From positions 110,494 through 174,493 of the forward strand of contig RPFO01001180.1 of the NCBI GenBank assembly GCA_009746045.1: DNA of 64,000 nt, written 5' to 3'. The notes beneath the pieces were generated by a model, which had not been told where the DNA came from, searched no databases, and worked only from the letters and a program-made list of their open reading frames with translations. The stretch comes from Mesostigma viride. Taxonomy: Eukaryota > Streptophyta > Mesostigmatophyceae > Mesostigmatales > Mesostigmataceae. The translations under genes were made by a program, and so were the position numbers. Shown here piece after piece: positions 19,842-31,600 of the stretch. Within the stretch, counting starts at the first letter, position 1. The number at the start of each line of letters is the position of its first letter.

Positions 19842-21626
19842 ATGGCTTCCAACAACGGCGACAACAACAACAACAATGGGAAGGCGCCTGCCAGGCGCAC
19901 CTCACCCCGACTCTCGCCGGAGGGCACGCCCTCCGCCAACGATGCGAGGGTGACGCCCAACGTCACCTTCCGCACGGTGGTCGCCGACCACCCCAGGCGT
20001 CGGACCCCGCAGGTGGGGACCGGCGCCCGGGGGATGGCGAGCGGTCGTCCGTTTGCCACTGGCGGTTCGTCCGCCATGGCACCCGGGGGGCAGGTCCCCC
20101 GGGCACGTAATTCCCCCGTCGCAGGTGATGGGGGTCGTGAGCGGAGTGATTCCTCGGAAGAGGACGGGGAGGTGCCGCCTGCGAGGCCACGGCCTTCGCT
20201 CGAGATTTCGTCACAGACGCCAGCGACGTCTGGTAATCTCTCGGTGGGCCGACAGATGGCCACCATGGACATCGACCGTTATGGTGCGCATGTTCCGCCG
20301 CCTGTGGAGTTCGGGCGCTTACCGCATCGTCTCCCCATCGGGGAGGACGACATCCCAGCGTTCATCTCGGTGAACGGCTGGGTTATTCGCCAGCGATTTC
20401 AGTTGACCGTCGATGAGCCGACGAACGCGATGGAGGTTCATCGGGCGCAAACGATGATAGAAGGTCGTTTGCGGATGCAGTACAACATGATCCAGGTGGC
20501 CGTTTGGATGTGGTGTTTCGCCAATCGGCCAAGGCATCACCCGGGCACTGTGGATCAGTGGGCGTCCAGACAGCGTCAGAAAGAGGCGCTGCGAGTGGTC
20601 GCCAAACAGGAGATCTCGCTGACTCCGTTGGGGCCGTGGCCCCAAGTCACGCCAGTTGGCTGGGGCCCGGAGAGGCGTGAGGCGGCTGCGATGCCGCCTG
20701 CGACGGAGCGCGGGGCGGCAGTCGCCCCTAACACGCCCATGGGTGGTGAAGCCACCCAGGACCCTCTGGCAGGTCAGAGGGTCCAACCTCAGCAGCGGGC
20801 TCCCCCGCCCAGCGTGGGGGGCCAGGTGGCTGAGGAGGCCACCGGGGTCGCAGGGACCCCGGCGGCACCACCAGCGCCCGGGGTCGCAGGGACCCCGGCA
20901 GCGACGCCGGCGCCTCCGGCGCTGGCGGGGGATGCAGCCCCCATGGAGGGTGTCACGGGCACCTCCAGCGGCTCTGGGGGGCAGGCCCCCTCTAGTCGCA
21001 ACAAGGACAAGGCCCTGGCAGGGCCGGAGGGGCCTCAGGGTCCCACCAGGGCAGGGCAGCAGCCAGAACGGCTGGAAGGCGATCTGGAAGGTCGGGACTT
21101 CATCACCCTGGGTGATGAGTTTGTGTGGCGTGCCATACAGGCTGCCACAGCCTCCTTCCGTGGGCTGGCCGACAGGAGCCAGCAGATGCATGTCGCGGAG
21201 GCGGGCAGCCTGGTGTGTGCGATTATCACGCACATCCTGGGTTTGCCCAACCTCCAAGCAGGCACACGCAGGGTGTGCGACGACTTGCTGCCTGCCCTGC
21301 AGGCTCTCCTCTCAGGGAGGAGGGTGCAGGGCAACAGGGTTCGCCTGGTGCGACTCCTGGAGCTCCTGCACAATGCCATCCTGTCAGGGGCGGGTAGGTG
21401 GTTGCCTACCTGGCTGCATCATGATTTTACTAACCCTACTGATGATGACGTGTCTCTCTCTCCCACCTTCCATGACTGGGAGGAGGCCCGCAGCAGGAGG
21501 CGGGAAGTCACACATACTCACACCCCCACCCAGCAATCATCATTCGCTTTCAGCTTCAGCAGTTGTTCGTCGTCGCTAGTCTCCATCCAACTCAGATTCC
21601 TAGCAATATCGTACAATTTCGTGTAG
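19842..21626 (+). CDS. 594-residue protein of unknown function, possibly gag-like, flanked by direct repeats
   Basis: The ATG follows an A-rich run (AAAATATGGCTTCC). The N-terminal 150 residues are disordered and rich in Asn, Pro and Arg. A first folded segment is at about 155-265 (IPAFISVNGWVIRQRFQLTV; IQVAVWMWCFANRP), then an Ala/Pro linker with repeated GVAGTPA units, then a helical domain at about 420-550 (SLVCAIITHILGLPNL; VRLVRLLELLHNAILSG). The last 30 residues are read from the downstream copy of the 59-bp repeat, so the natural C-terminus may have been replaced. Two helical domains without catalytic motifs would fit a retroelement capsid (gag) protein, but no zinc knuckle is seen and the assignment is a guess. 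No reverse transcriptase lies nearby. Confidence 0.55.
   Translation: MASNNGDNNNNNGKAPARRTSPRLSPEGTPSANDARVTPNVTFRTVVADHPRRRTPQVGTGARGMASGRPFATGGSSAMAPGGQVPRARNSPVAGDGGRERSDSSEEDGEVPPARPRPSLEISSQTPATSGNLSVGRQMATMDIDRYGAHVPPPVEFGRLPHRLPIGEDDIPAFISVNGWVIRQRFQLTVDEPTNAMEVHRAQTMIEGRLRMQYNMIQVAVWMWCFANRPRHHPGTVDQWASRQRQKEALRVVAKQEISLTPLGPWPQVTPVGWGPERREAAAMPPATERGAAVAPNTPMGGEATQDPLAGQRVQPQQRAPPPSVGGQVAEEATGVAGTPAAPPAPGVAGTPAATPAPPALAGDAAPMEGVTGTSSGSGGQAPSSRNKDKALAGPEGPQGPTRAGQQPERLEGDLEGRDFITLGDEFVWRAIQAATASFRGLADRSQQMHVAEAGSLVCAIITHILGLPNLQAGTRRVCDDLLPALQALLSGRRVQGNRVRLVRLLELLHNAILSGAGRWLPTWLHHDFTNPTDDDVSLSPTFHDWEEARSRRREVTHTHTPTQQSSFAFSFSSCSSSLVSIQLRFLAISYNFV
21534..21592 (+). repeat. right 59-bp direct repeat
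   Basis: It is an exact copy of 19739-19797 and overlaps the 3' end of the 594-residue ORF. The pair could be very short terminal repeats of a non-autonomous retroelement or the result of template switching. Confidence 0.93.
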
Positions 21627-22055
21627 TTTGTTGTGGCTGGCATGCTAAAGGCGCCGAGGTCAAGTTGTTGGTAATGTGTTGGCATTTGTTTTCCATAATC
21701 CTTTGGACATGAGCTTGCTCAGACGCTTTGTTTTGTGCCGGATCTGTCGCGCCTGTTTTAGTAACGACATCGGCGGCATGTGCCTAGAGGCTAACAAGCT
21801 GGCATGATTCAGCTTCTTAGCAAATTAATACAGTATTGGAAAGGAAGGTGAGAGTGGTTCTTTTGCTGGCCATATTGCATGAGTGGCATTGCATTGCATG
21901 GATAGGTGTTACCATTGCATGTCAGAGTGGTATTGCATTAGATAGGTGTTTCCATTGCTTAATTTCCTTGAGCTATAACCATTGAGACTTCCCTGCTATG
22001 TGTGCAGCAAGGCAAGCTGGATATAGGATGTGAATGCATTATTTAATTAGTTAAT
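21627..22055. other. no gene seen
   Basis: AT-richer sequence with loosely repeated words such as TGGCATTGCATTGCATGG and AGATAGGTGTTTCCATTGC (about 21880-21960). No coding potential or RNA gene was recognised. Confidence 0.5.
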
Positions 22056-22450
22056 TAAACACGTGCTCCCGTTGGGGAGTCACGGAGCACCGAAGTGCTT
22101 GTAATCCCTGTGTGTGCACAACAGGAGAAAGGGCAGAGACCCCCAGTCTCCTTCATGCCTATGAGGCATGCCACAGCTGCACTCGGGCGCGCTAGCTAGC
22201 TAAACGGACACGCTAACGATCCGGCAGTCTGTGGGTGCAATAAGACCCATGTGAGCGTGGCATAACAAGTAGCGTGGGCAAGAAATCTGATCATAGCCAG
22301 GGTGTAGCATGGCTGTACTAGGACTAGGCTGAGGCTATGGCTGGTTGTGTACCGTGCGTTAGCGGCACATGACTAGAGTATGTTGGCACAGCTAGGCAAC
22401 ATTCTAAGCATGGCTGCCTTAGCGGCAGTGACTCCAATTAATGGATACAA
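22056..22450 (-). mobile_element. LINE-type 3' fragment, GTGCTCCCGTTGGGGAG family
   Basis: Read on the minus strand it ends with a 3' hairpin (GTGCTCC/GGAGCAC around CGTTGGGGAGTCAC) and a TTAATTAA tail. About 390 bp are shared with 44011-44404 and, in shortened form, 42955-43258. No coding frame survives; membership in a LINE or SINE family is inferred from the one-sided AT-rich tail and variable 5' truncation. Confidence 0.6.
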
Positions 22451-22661
22451 GCTAGGTGTAGCGTGCTGACTAGGGTCGAACCTAGTGAGCACGAGAAAGT
22501 TTGGCAAAAGAAATATGGTATAAAAAGATACGTGCAAAAAGAGATAGATACCTAAGGTGGTTTGAAGTCCATACCTTCTGGCACACCTCTGCATGTGTAT
22601 ACGAGGGTGCCGACAGTCGATATCTAAAGTAATATTGGTGACATTAGGATATATATCGATG

Positions 22662-25600
22662 CCGCAGGCGGTACCGCCATTCCGTGGCAGCTTGGCCCAG
22701 TTTGCTACCGGCTGGCACACGTTTTCAGTGAATTTTGGGCTCCAGATTTAAATGCAACGTGCGGTTTGAGGCAGGGGAAAACATGCGTGGACGATAGGAA
22801 TTATAGCACCGGCGGGCTTCAAAGTGCCGGACGGCAGGCGGTACCACCATTCCGTGGCAGCTTGGCCCAGTTTGCTACCGGCTGGCACACGTTTTCAGTG
22901 AATTTTGGGCTCCAGATTTAAATGCAACGTGCGGTTTGAGGCAGGGGAAAACATGCGTGGACGATAGGAATTATAGCACCGGCGGGCTTCAAAGTGCCGG
23001 ACGGCAGGCGGTACCACCATTCCGTGGCAGCTTGGCCCAGTTTGCTACCGGCTGGCACACGTTTTCAGTGAATTTTGGGCTCCAGATTTAAATGCAACGT
23101 GCGGTTTGAGGCAGGGGAAAACATGCGTGGACGATAGGAATTATAGCACCGGCGGGCTTCAAAGTGCCGGACGGCAGGCGGTACCACCATTCCGTGGCAG
23201 CTTGGCCCAGTTTGCTACCGGCTGGCACACGTTTTCAGTGAATTTTGGGCTCCAGATTTAAATGCAACGTGCGGTTTGAGGCAGGGGAAAACATGCGTGG
23301 ACGATAGGAATTATAGCACCGGCGGGCTTCAAAGTGCCGGACGGCAGGCGGTACCACCATTCCGTGGCAGCTTGGCCCAGTTTGCTACCGGCTGGCACAC
23401 GTTTTCAGTGAATTTTGGGCTCCAGATTTAAATGCAACGTGCGGTTTGAGGCAGGGGAAAACATGCGTGGACGATAGGAATTATAGCACCGGCGGGCTTC
23501 AAAGTGCCGGACGGCAGGCGGTACCACCATTCCGTGGCAGCTTGGCCCAGTTTGCTACCGGCTGGCACACGTTTTCAGTGAATTTTGGGCTCCAGATTTA
23601 AATGCAACGTGCGGTTTGAGGCAGGGGAAAACATGCGTGGACGATAGGAATTATAGCACCGGCGGGCTTCAAAGTGCCGGACGGCAGGCGGTACCACCAT
23701 TCCGTGGCAGCTTGGCCCAGTTTGCTACCGGCTGGCACACGTTTTCAGTGAATTTTGGGCTCCAGATTTAAATGCAACGTGCGGTTTGAGGCAGGGGAAA
23801 ACATGCGTGGACGATAGGAATTATAGCACCGGCGGGCTTCAAAGTGCCGGACGGCAGGCGGTACCACCATTCCGTGGCAGCTTGGCCCAGTTTGCTACCG
23901 GCTGGCACACGTTTTCAGTGAATTTTGGGCTCCAGATTTAAATGCAACGTGCGGTTTGAGGCAGGGGAAAACATGCGTGGACGATAGGAATTATAGCACC
24001 GGCGGGCTTCAAAGTGCCGGACGGCAGGCGGTACCACCATTCCGTGGCAGCTTGGCCCAGTTTGCTACCGGCTGGCACACGTTTTCAGTGAATTTTGGGC
24101 TCCAGATTTAAATGCAACGTGCGGTTTGAGGCAGGGGAAAACATGCGTGGACGATAGGAATTATAGCACCGGCGGGCTTCAAAGTGCCGGACGGCAGGCG
24201 GTACCACCATTCCGTGGCAGCTTGGCCCAGTTTGCTACCGGCTGGCACACGTTTTCAGTGAATTTTGGGCTCCAGATTTAAATGCAACGTGCGGTTTGAG
24301 GCAGGGGAAAACATGCGTGGACGATAGGAATTATAGCACCGGCGGGCTTCAAAGTGCCGGACGGCAGGCGGTACCACCATTCCGTGGCAGCTTGGCCCAG
24401 TTTGCTACCGGCTGGCACACGTTTTCAGTGAATTTTGGGCTCCAGATTTAAATGCAACGTGCGGTTTGAGGCAGGGGAAAACATGCGTGGACGATAGGAA
24501 TTATAGCACCGGCGGGCTTCAAAGTGCCGGACGGCAGGCGGTACCACCATTCCGTGGCAGCTTGGCCCAGTTTGCTACCGGCTGGCACACGTTTTCAGTG
24601 AATTTTGGGCTCCAGATTTAAATGCAACGTGCGGTTTGAGGCAGGGGAAAACATGCGTGGACGATAGGAATTATAGCACCGGCGGGCTTCAAAGTGCCGG
24701 ACGGCAGGCGGTACCACCATTCCGTGGCAGCTTGGCCCAGTTTGCTACCGGCTGGCACACGTTTTCAGTGAATTTTGGGCTCCAGATTTAAATGCAACGT
24801 GCGGTTTGAGGCAGGGGAAAACATGCGTGGACGATAGGAATTATAGCACCGGCGGGCTTCAAAGTGCCGGACGGCAGGCGGTACCACCATTCCGTGGCAG
24901 CTTGGCCCAGTTTGCTACCGGCTGGCACACGTTTTCAGTGAATTTTGGGCTCCAGATTTAAATGCAACGTGCGGTTTGAGGCAGGGGAAAACATGCGTGG
25001 ACGATAGGAATTATAGCACCGGCGGGCTTCAAAGTGCCGGACGGCAGGCGGTACCACCATTCCGTGGCAGCTTGGCCCAGTTTGCTACCGGCTGGCACAC
25101 GTTTTCAGTGAATTTTGGGCTCCAGATTTAAATGCAACGTGCGGTTTGAGGCAGGGGAAAACATGCGTGGACGATAGGAATTATAGCACCGGCGGGCTTC
25201 AAAGTGCCGGACGGCAGGCGGTACCACCATTCCGTGGCAGCTTGGCCCAGTTTGCTACCGGCTGGCACACGTTTTCAGTGAATTTTGGGCTCCAGATTTA
25301 AATGCAACGTGCGGTTTGAGGCAGGGGAAAACATGCGTGGACGATAGGAATTATAGCACCGGCGGGCTTCAAAGTGCCGGACGGCAGGCGGTACCACCAT
25401 TCCGTGGCAGCTTGGCCCAGTTTGCTACCGGCTGGCACACGTTTTCAGTGAATTTTGGGCTCCAGATTTAAATGCAACGTGCGGTTTGAGGCAGGGGAAA
25501 ACATGCGTGGACGATAGGAATTATAGCACCGGCGGGCTTCAAAGTGCCGGACGGCAGGCGGTACCACCATTCCGTGGCAGCTTGGCCCAGTTTGCTACCG

Positions 25601-28600
25601 GCTGGCACACGTTTTCAGTGAATTTTGGGCTCCAGATTTAAATGCAACGTGCGGTTTGAGGCAGGGGAAAACATGCGTGGACGATAGGAATTATAGCACC
25701 GGCGGGCTTCAAAGTGCCGGACGGCAGGCGGTACCACCATTCCGTGGCAGCTTGGCCCAGTTTGCTACCGGCTGGCACACGTTTTCAGTGAATTTTGGGC
25801 TCCAGATTTAAATGCAACGTGCGGTTTGAGGCAGGGGAAAACATGCGTGGACGATAGGAATTATAGCACCGGCGGGCTTCAAAGTGCCGGACGGCAGGCG
25901 GTACCACCATTCCGTGGCAGCTTGGCCCAGTTTGCTACCGGCTGGCACACGTTTTCAGTGAATTTTGGGCTCCAGATTTAAATGCAACGTGCGGTTTGAG
26001 GCAGGGGAAAACATGCGTGGACGATAGGAATTATAGCACCGGCGGGCTTCAAAGTGCCGGACGGCAGGCGGTACCACCATTCCGTGGCAGCTTGGCCCAG
26101 TTTGCTACCGGCTGGCACACGTTTTCAGTGAATTTTGGGCTCCAGATTTAAATGCAACGTGCGGTTTGAGGCAGGGGAAAACATGCGTGGACGATAGGAA
26201 TTATAGCACCGGCGGGCTTCAAAGTGCCGGACGGCAGGCGGTACCACCATTCCGTGGCAGCTTGGCCCAGTTTGCTACCGGCTGGCACACGTTTTCAGTG
26301 AATTTTGGGCTCCAGATTTAAATGCAACGTGCGGTTTGAGGCAGGGGAAAACATGCGTGGACGATAGGAATTATAGCACCGGCGGGCTTCAAAGTGCCGG
26401 ACGGCAGGCGGTACCACCATTCCGTGGCAGCTTGGCCCAGTTTGCTACCGGCTGGCACACGTTTTCAGTGAATTTTGGGCTCCAGATTTAAATGCAACGT
26501 GCGGTTTGAGGCAGGGGAAAACATGCGTGGACGATAGGAATTATAGCACCGGCGGGCTTCAAAGTGCCGGACGGCAGGCGGTACCACCATTCCGTGGCAG
26601 CTTGGCCCAGTTTGCTACCGGCTGGCACACGTTTTCAGTGAATTTTGGGCTCCAGATTTAAATGCAACGTGCGGTTTGAGGCAGGGGAAAACATGCGTGG
26701 ACGATAGGAATTATAGCACCGGCGGGCTTCAAAGTGCCGGACGGCAGGCGGTACCACCATTCCGTGGCAGCTTGGCCCAGTTTGCTACCGGCTGGCACAC
26801 GTTTTCAGTGAATTTTGGGCTCCAGATTTAAATGCAACGTGCGGTTTGAGGCAGGGGAAAACATGCGTGGACGATAGGAATTATAGCACCGGCGGGCTTC
26901 AAAGTGCCGGACGGCAGGCGGTACCACCATTCCGTGGCAGCTTGGCCCAGTTTGCTACCGGCTGGCACACGTTTTCAGTGAATTTTGGGCTCCAGATTTA
27001 AATGCAACGTGCGGTTTGAGGCAGGGGAAAACATGCGTGGACGATAGGAATTATAGCACCGGCGGGCTTCAAAGTGCCGGACGGCAGGCGGTACCACCAT
27101 TCCGTGGCAGCTTGGCCCAGTTTGCTACCGGCTGGCACACGTTTTCAGTGAATTTTGGGCTCCAGATTTAAATGCAACGTGCGGTTTGAGGCAGGGGAAA
27201 ACATGCGTGGACGATAGGAATTATAGCACCGGCGGGCTTCAAAGTGCCGGACGGCAGGCGGTACCACCATTCCGTGGCAGCTTGGCCCAGTTTGCTACCG
27301 GCTGGCACACGTGTTTCAGTGAATTTTGGGCTCCAGATTTAAATGCAACGTGCGGTTTGAGGCAGGGGAAAACATGCGTGGACGATAGGAATTATAGCAC
27401 CGGCGGGCTTCAAAGTGCCGGACGGCAGGCGGTACCACCATTCCGTGGCAGCTTGGCCCAGTTTGCTACCGGCTGGCACACGTTTTCAGTGAATTTTGGG
27501 CTCCAGATTTAAATGCAACGTGCGGTTTGAGGCAGGGGAAAACATGCGTGGACGATAGGAATTATAGCACCGGCGGGCTTCAAAGTGCCGGACGGCAGGC
27601 GGTACCACCATTCCGTGGCAGCTTGGCCCAGTTTGCTACCGGCTGGCACACGTTTTCAGTGAATTTTGGGCTCCAGATTTAAATGCAACGTGCGGTTTGA
27701 GGCAGGGGAAAACATGCGTGGACGATAGGAATTATAGCACCGGCGGGCTTCAAAGTGCCGGACGGCAGGCGGTACCACCATTCCGTGGCAGCTTGGCCCA
27801 GTTTGCTACCGGCTGGCACACGTTTTCAGTGAATTTTGGGCTCCAGATTTAAATGCAACGTGCGGTTTGAGGCAGGGGAAAACATGCGTGGACGATAGGA
27901 ATTATAGCACCGGCGGGCTTCAAAGTGCCGGACGGCAGGCGGTACCACCATTCCGTGGCAGCTTGGCCCAGTTTGCTACCGGCTGGCACACGTTTTCAGT
28001 GAATTTTGGGCTCCAGATTTAAATGCAACGTGCGGTTTGAGGCAGGGGAAAACATGCGTGGACGATAGGAATTATAGCACCGGCGGGCTTCAAAGTGCCG
28101 GACGGCAGGCGGTACCACCATTCCGTGGCAGCTTGGCCCAGTTTGCTACCGGCTGGCACACGTTTTCAGTGAATTTTGGGCTCCAGATTTAAATGCAACG
28201 TGCGGTTTGAGGCAGGGGAAAACATGCGTGGACGATAGGAATTATAGCACCGGCGGGCTTCAAAGTGCCGGACGGCAGGCGGTACCACCATTCCGTGGCA
28301 GCTTGGCCCAGTTTGCTACCGGCTGGCACACGTTTTCAGTGAATTTTGGGCTCCAGATTTAAATGCAACGTGCGGTTTGAGGCAGGGGAAAACATGCGTG
28401 GACGATAGGAATTATAGCACCGGCGGGCTTCAAAGTGCCGGACGGCAGGCGGTACCACCATTCCGTGGCAGCTTGGCCCAGTTTGCTACCGGCTGGCACA
28501 CGTTTTCAGTGAATTTTGGGCTCCAGATTTAAATGCAACGTGCGGTTTGAGGCAGGGGAAAACATGCGTGGACGATAGGAATTATAGCACCGGCGGGCTT

Positions 28601-31600
28601 CAAAGTGCCGGACGGCAGGCGGTACCACCATTCCGTGGCAGCTTGGCCCAGTTTGCTACCGGCTGGCACACGTTTTCAGTGAATTTTGGGCTCCAGATTT
28701 AAATGCAACGTGCGGTTTGAGGCAGGGGAAAACATGCGTGGACGATAGGAATTATAGCACCGGCGGGCTTCAAAGTGCCGGACGGCAGGCGGTACCACCA
28801 TTCCGTGGCAGCTTGGCCCAGTTTGCTACCGGCTGGCACACGTTTTCAGTGAATTTTGGGCTCCAGATTTAAATGCAACGTGCGGTTTGAGGCAGGGGAA
28901 AACATGCGTGGACGATAGGAATTATAGCACCGGCGGGCTTCAAAGTGCCGGACGGCAGGCGGTACCACCATTCCGTGGCAGCTTGGCCCAGTTTGCTACC
29001 GGCTGGCACACGTTTTCAGTGAATTTTGGGCTCCAGATTTAAATGCAACGTGCGGTTTGAGGCAGGGGAAAACATGCGTGGACGATAGGAATTATAGCAC
29101 CGGCGGGCTTCAAAGTGCCGGACGGCAGGCGGTACCACCATTCCGTGGCAGCTTGGCCCAGTTTGCTACCGGCTGGCACACGTTTTCAGTGAATTTTGGG
29201 CTCCAGATTTAAATGCAACGTGCGGTTTGAGGCAGGGGAAAACATGCGTGGACGATAGGAATTATAGCACCGGCGGGCTTCAAAGTGCCGGACGGCAGGC
29301 GGTACCACCATTCCGTGGCAGCTTGGCCCAGTTTGCTACCGGCTGGCACACGTTTTCAGTGAATTTTGGGCTCCAGATTTAAATGCAACGTGCGGTTTGA
29401 GGCAGGGGAAAACATGCGTGGACGATAGGAATTATAGCACCGGCGGGCTTCAAAGTGCCGGACGGCAGGCGGTACCACCATTCCGTGGCAGCTTGGCCCA
29501 GTTTGCTACCGGCTGGCACACGTTTTCAGTGAATTTTGGGCTCCAGATTTAAATGCAACGTGCGGTTTGAGGCAGGGGAAAACATGCGTGGACGATAGGA
29601 ATTATAGCACCGGCGGGCTTCAAAGTGCCGGACGGCAGGCGGTACCACCATTCCGTGGCAGCTTGGCCCAGTTTGCTACCGGCTGGCACACGTTTTCAGT
29701 GAATTTTGGGCTCCAGATTTAAATGCAACGTGCGGTTTGAGGCAGGGGAAAACATGCGTGGACGATAGGAATTATAGCACCGGCGGGCTTCAAAGTGCCG
29801 GACGGCAGGCGGTACCACCATTCCGTGGCAGCTTGGCCCAGTTTGCTACCGGCTGGCACACGTTTTCAGTGAATTTTTGGGGCTCGGAATTTAAATGCAA
29901 CGTGCGGTTTGAGGCAGGGGAAAACATGCGTGGACGATAGGAATTATAGCACCGGCGGGCTTCAAAGTGCCGGACGGCAGGCGGTACCACCATTCCGTGG
30001 CAGCTTGGCCCAGTTTGCTACCGGCTGGCACACGTTTTCAGTGAATTTTGGGCTCCAGATTTAAATGCAACGTGCGGTTTGAGGCAGGGGAAAACATGCG
30101 TGGACGATAGGAATTATAGCACCGGCGGGCTTCAAAGTGCCGGACGGCAGGCGGTACCACCATTCCGTGGCAGCTTGGCCCAGTTTGCTACCGGCTGGCA
30201 CACGTTTTCAGTGAATTTTGGGCTCCAGATTTAAATGCAACGTGCGGTTTGAGGCAGGGGAAAACATGCGTGGACGATAGGAATTATAGCACCGGCGGGC
30301 TTCAAAGTGCCGGACGGCAGGCGGTACCACCATTCCGTGGCAGCTTGGCCCAGTTTGCTACCGGCTGGCACACGTTTTCAGTGAATTTTGGGCTCCAGAT
30401 TTAAATGCAACGTGCGGTTTGAGGCAGGGGAAAACATGCGTGGACGATAGGAATTATAGCACCGGCGGGCTTCAAAGTGCCGGACGGCAGGCGGTACCAC
30501 CATTCCGTGGCAGCTTGGCCCAGTTTGCTACCGGCTGGCACACGTTTTCAGTGAATTTTGGGCTCCAGATTTAAATGCAACGTGCGGTTTGAGGCAGGGG
30601 AAAACATGCGTGGACGATAGGAATTATAGCACCGGCGGGCTTCAAAGTGCCGGACGGCAGGCGGTACCACCATTCCGTGGCAGCTTGGCCCAGTTTGCTA
30701 CCGGCTGGCACACGTTTTCAGTGAATTTTGGGCTCCAGATTTAAATGCAACGTGCGGTTTGAGGCAGGGGAAAACATGCGTGGACGATAGGAATTATAGC
30801 ACCGGCGGGCTTCAAAGTGCCGGACGGCAGGCGGTACCACCATTCCGTGGCAGCTTGGCCCAGTTTGCTACCGGCTGGCACACGTTTTCAGTGAATTTTG
30901 GGCTCCAGATTTAAATGCAACGTGCGGTTTGAGGCAGGGGAAAACATGCGTGGACGATAGGAATTATAGCACCGGCGGGCTTCAAAGTGCCGGACGGCAG
31001 GCGGTACCACCATTCCGTGGCAGCTTGGCCCAGTTTGCTACCGGCTGGCACACGTTTTCAGTGAATTTTGGGCTCCAGATTTAAATGCAACGTGCGGTTT
31101 GAGGCAGGGGAAAACATGCGTGGACGATAGGAATTATAGCACCGGCGGGCTTCAAAGTGCCGGACGGCAGGCGGTACCACCATTCCGTGGCAGCTTGGCC
31201 CAGTTTGCTACCGGCTGGCACACGTTTTCAGTGAATTTTGGGCTCCAGATTTAAATGCAACGTGCGGTTTGAGGCAGGGGAAAACATGCGTGGACGATAG
31301 GAATTATAGCACCGGCGGGCTTCAAAGTGCCGGACGGCAGGCGGTACCACCATTCCGTGGCAGCTTGGCCCAGTTTGCTACCGGCTGGCACACGTTTTCA
31401 GTGAATTTTGGGCTCCAGATTTAAATGCAACGTGCGGTTTGAGGCAGGGGAAAACATGCGTGGACGATAGGAATTATAGCACCGGCGGGCTTCAAAGTGC
31501 CGGACGGCAGGCGGTACCACCATTCCGTGGCAGCTTGGCCCAGTTTGCTACCGGCTGGCACACGTTTTCAGTGAATTTTGGGCTCCAGATTTAAATGCAA

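Noticed and set aside
20319..21257. 312-residue minus-strand ORF antisense to the 594-residue ORF
   Set aside because: The plus-strand frame has a better start context and folded-looking segments; the antisense frame is a GC-rich shadow.
22467..22500. tRNA-like arm (minus strand TAGGTTCGACCCTAG) near the left edge of the satellite
   Set aside because: It resembles a T-arm/B-box, but no acceptor stem, D-arm or anticodon arm could be placed around it.
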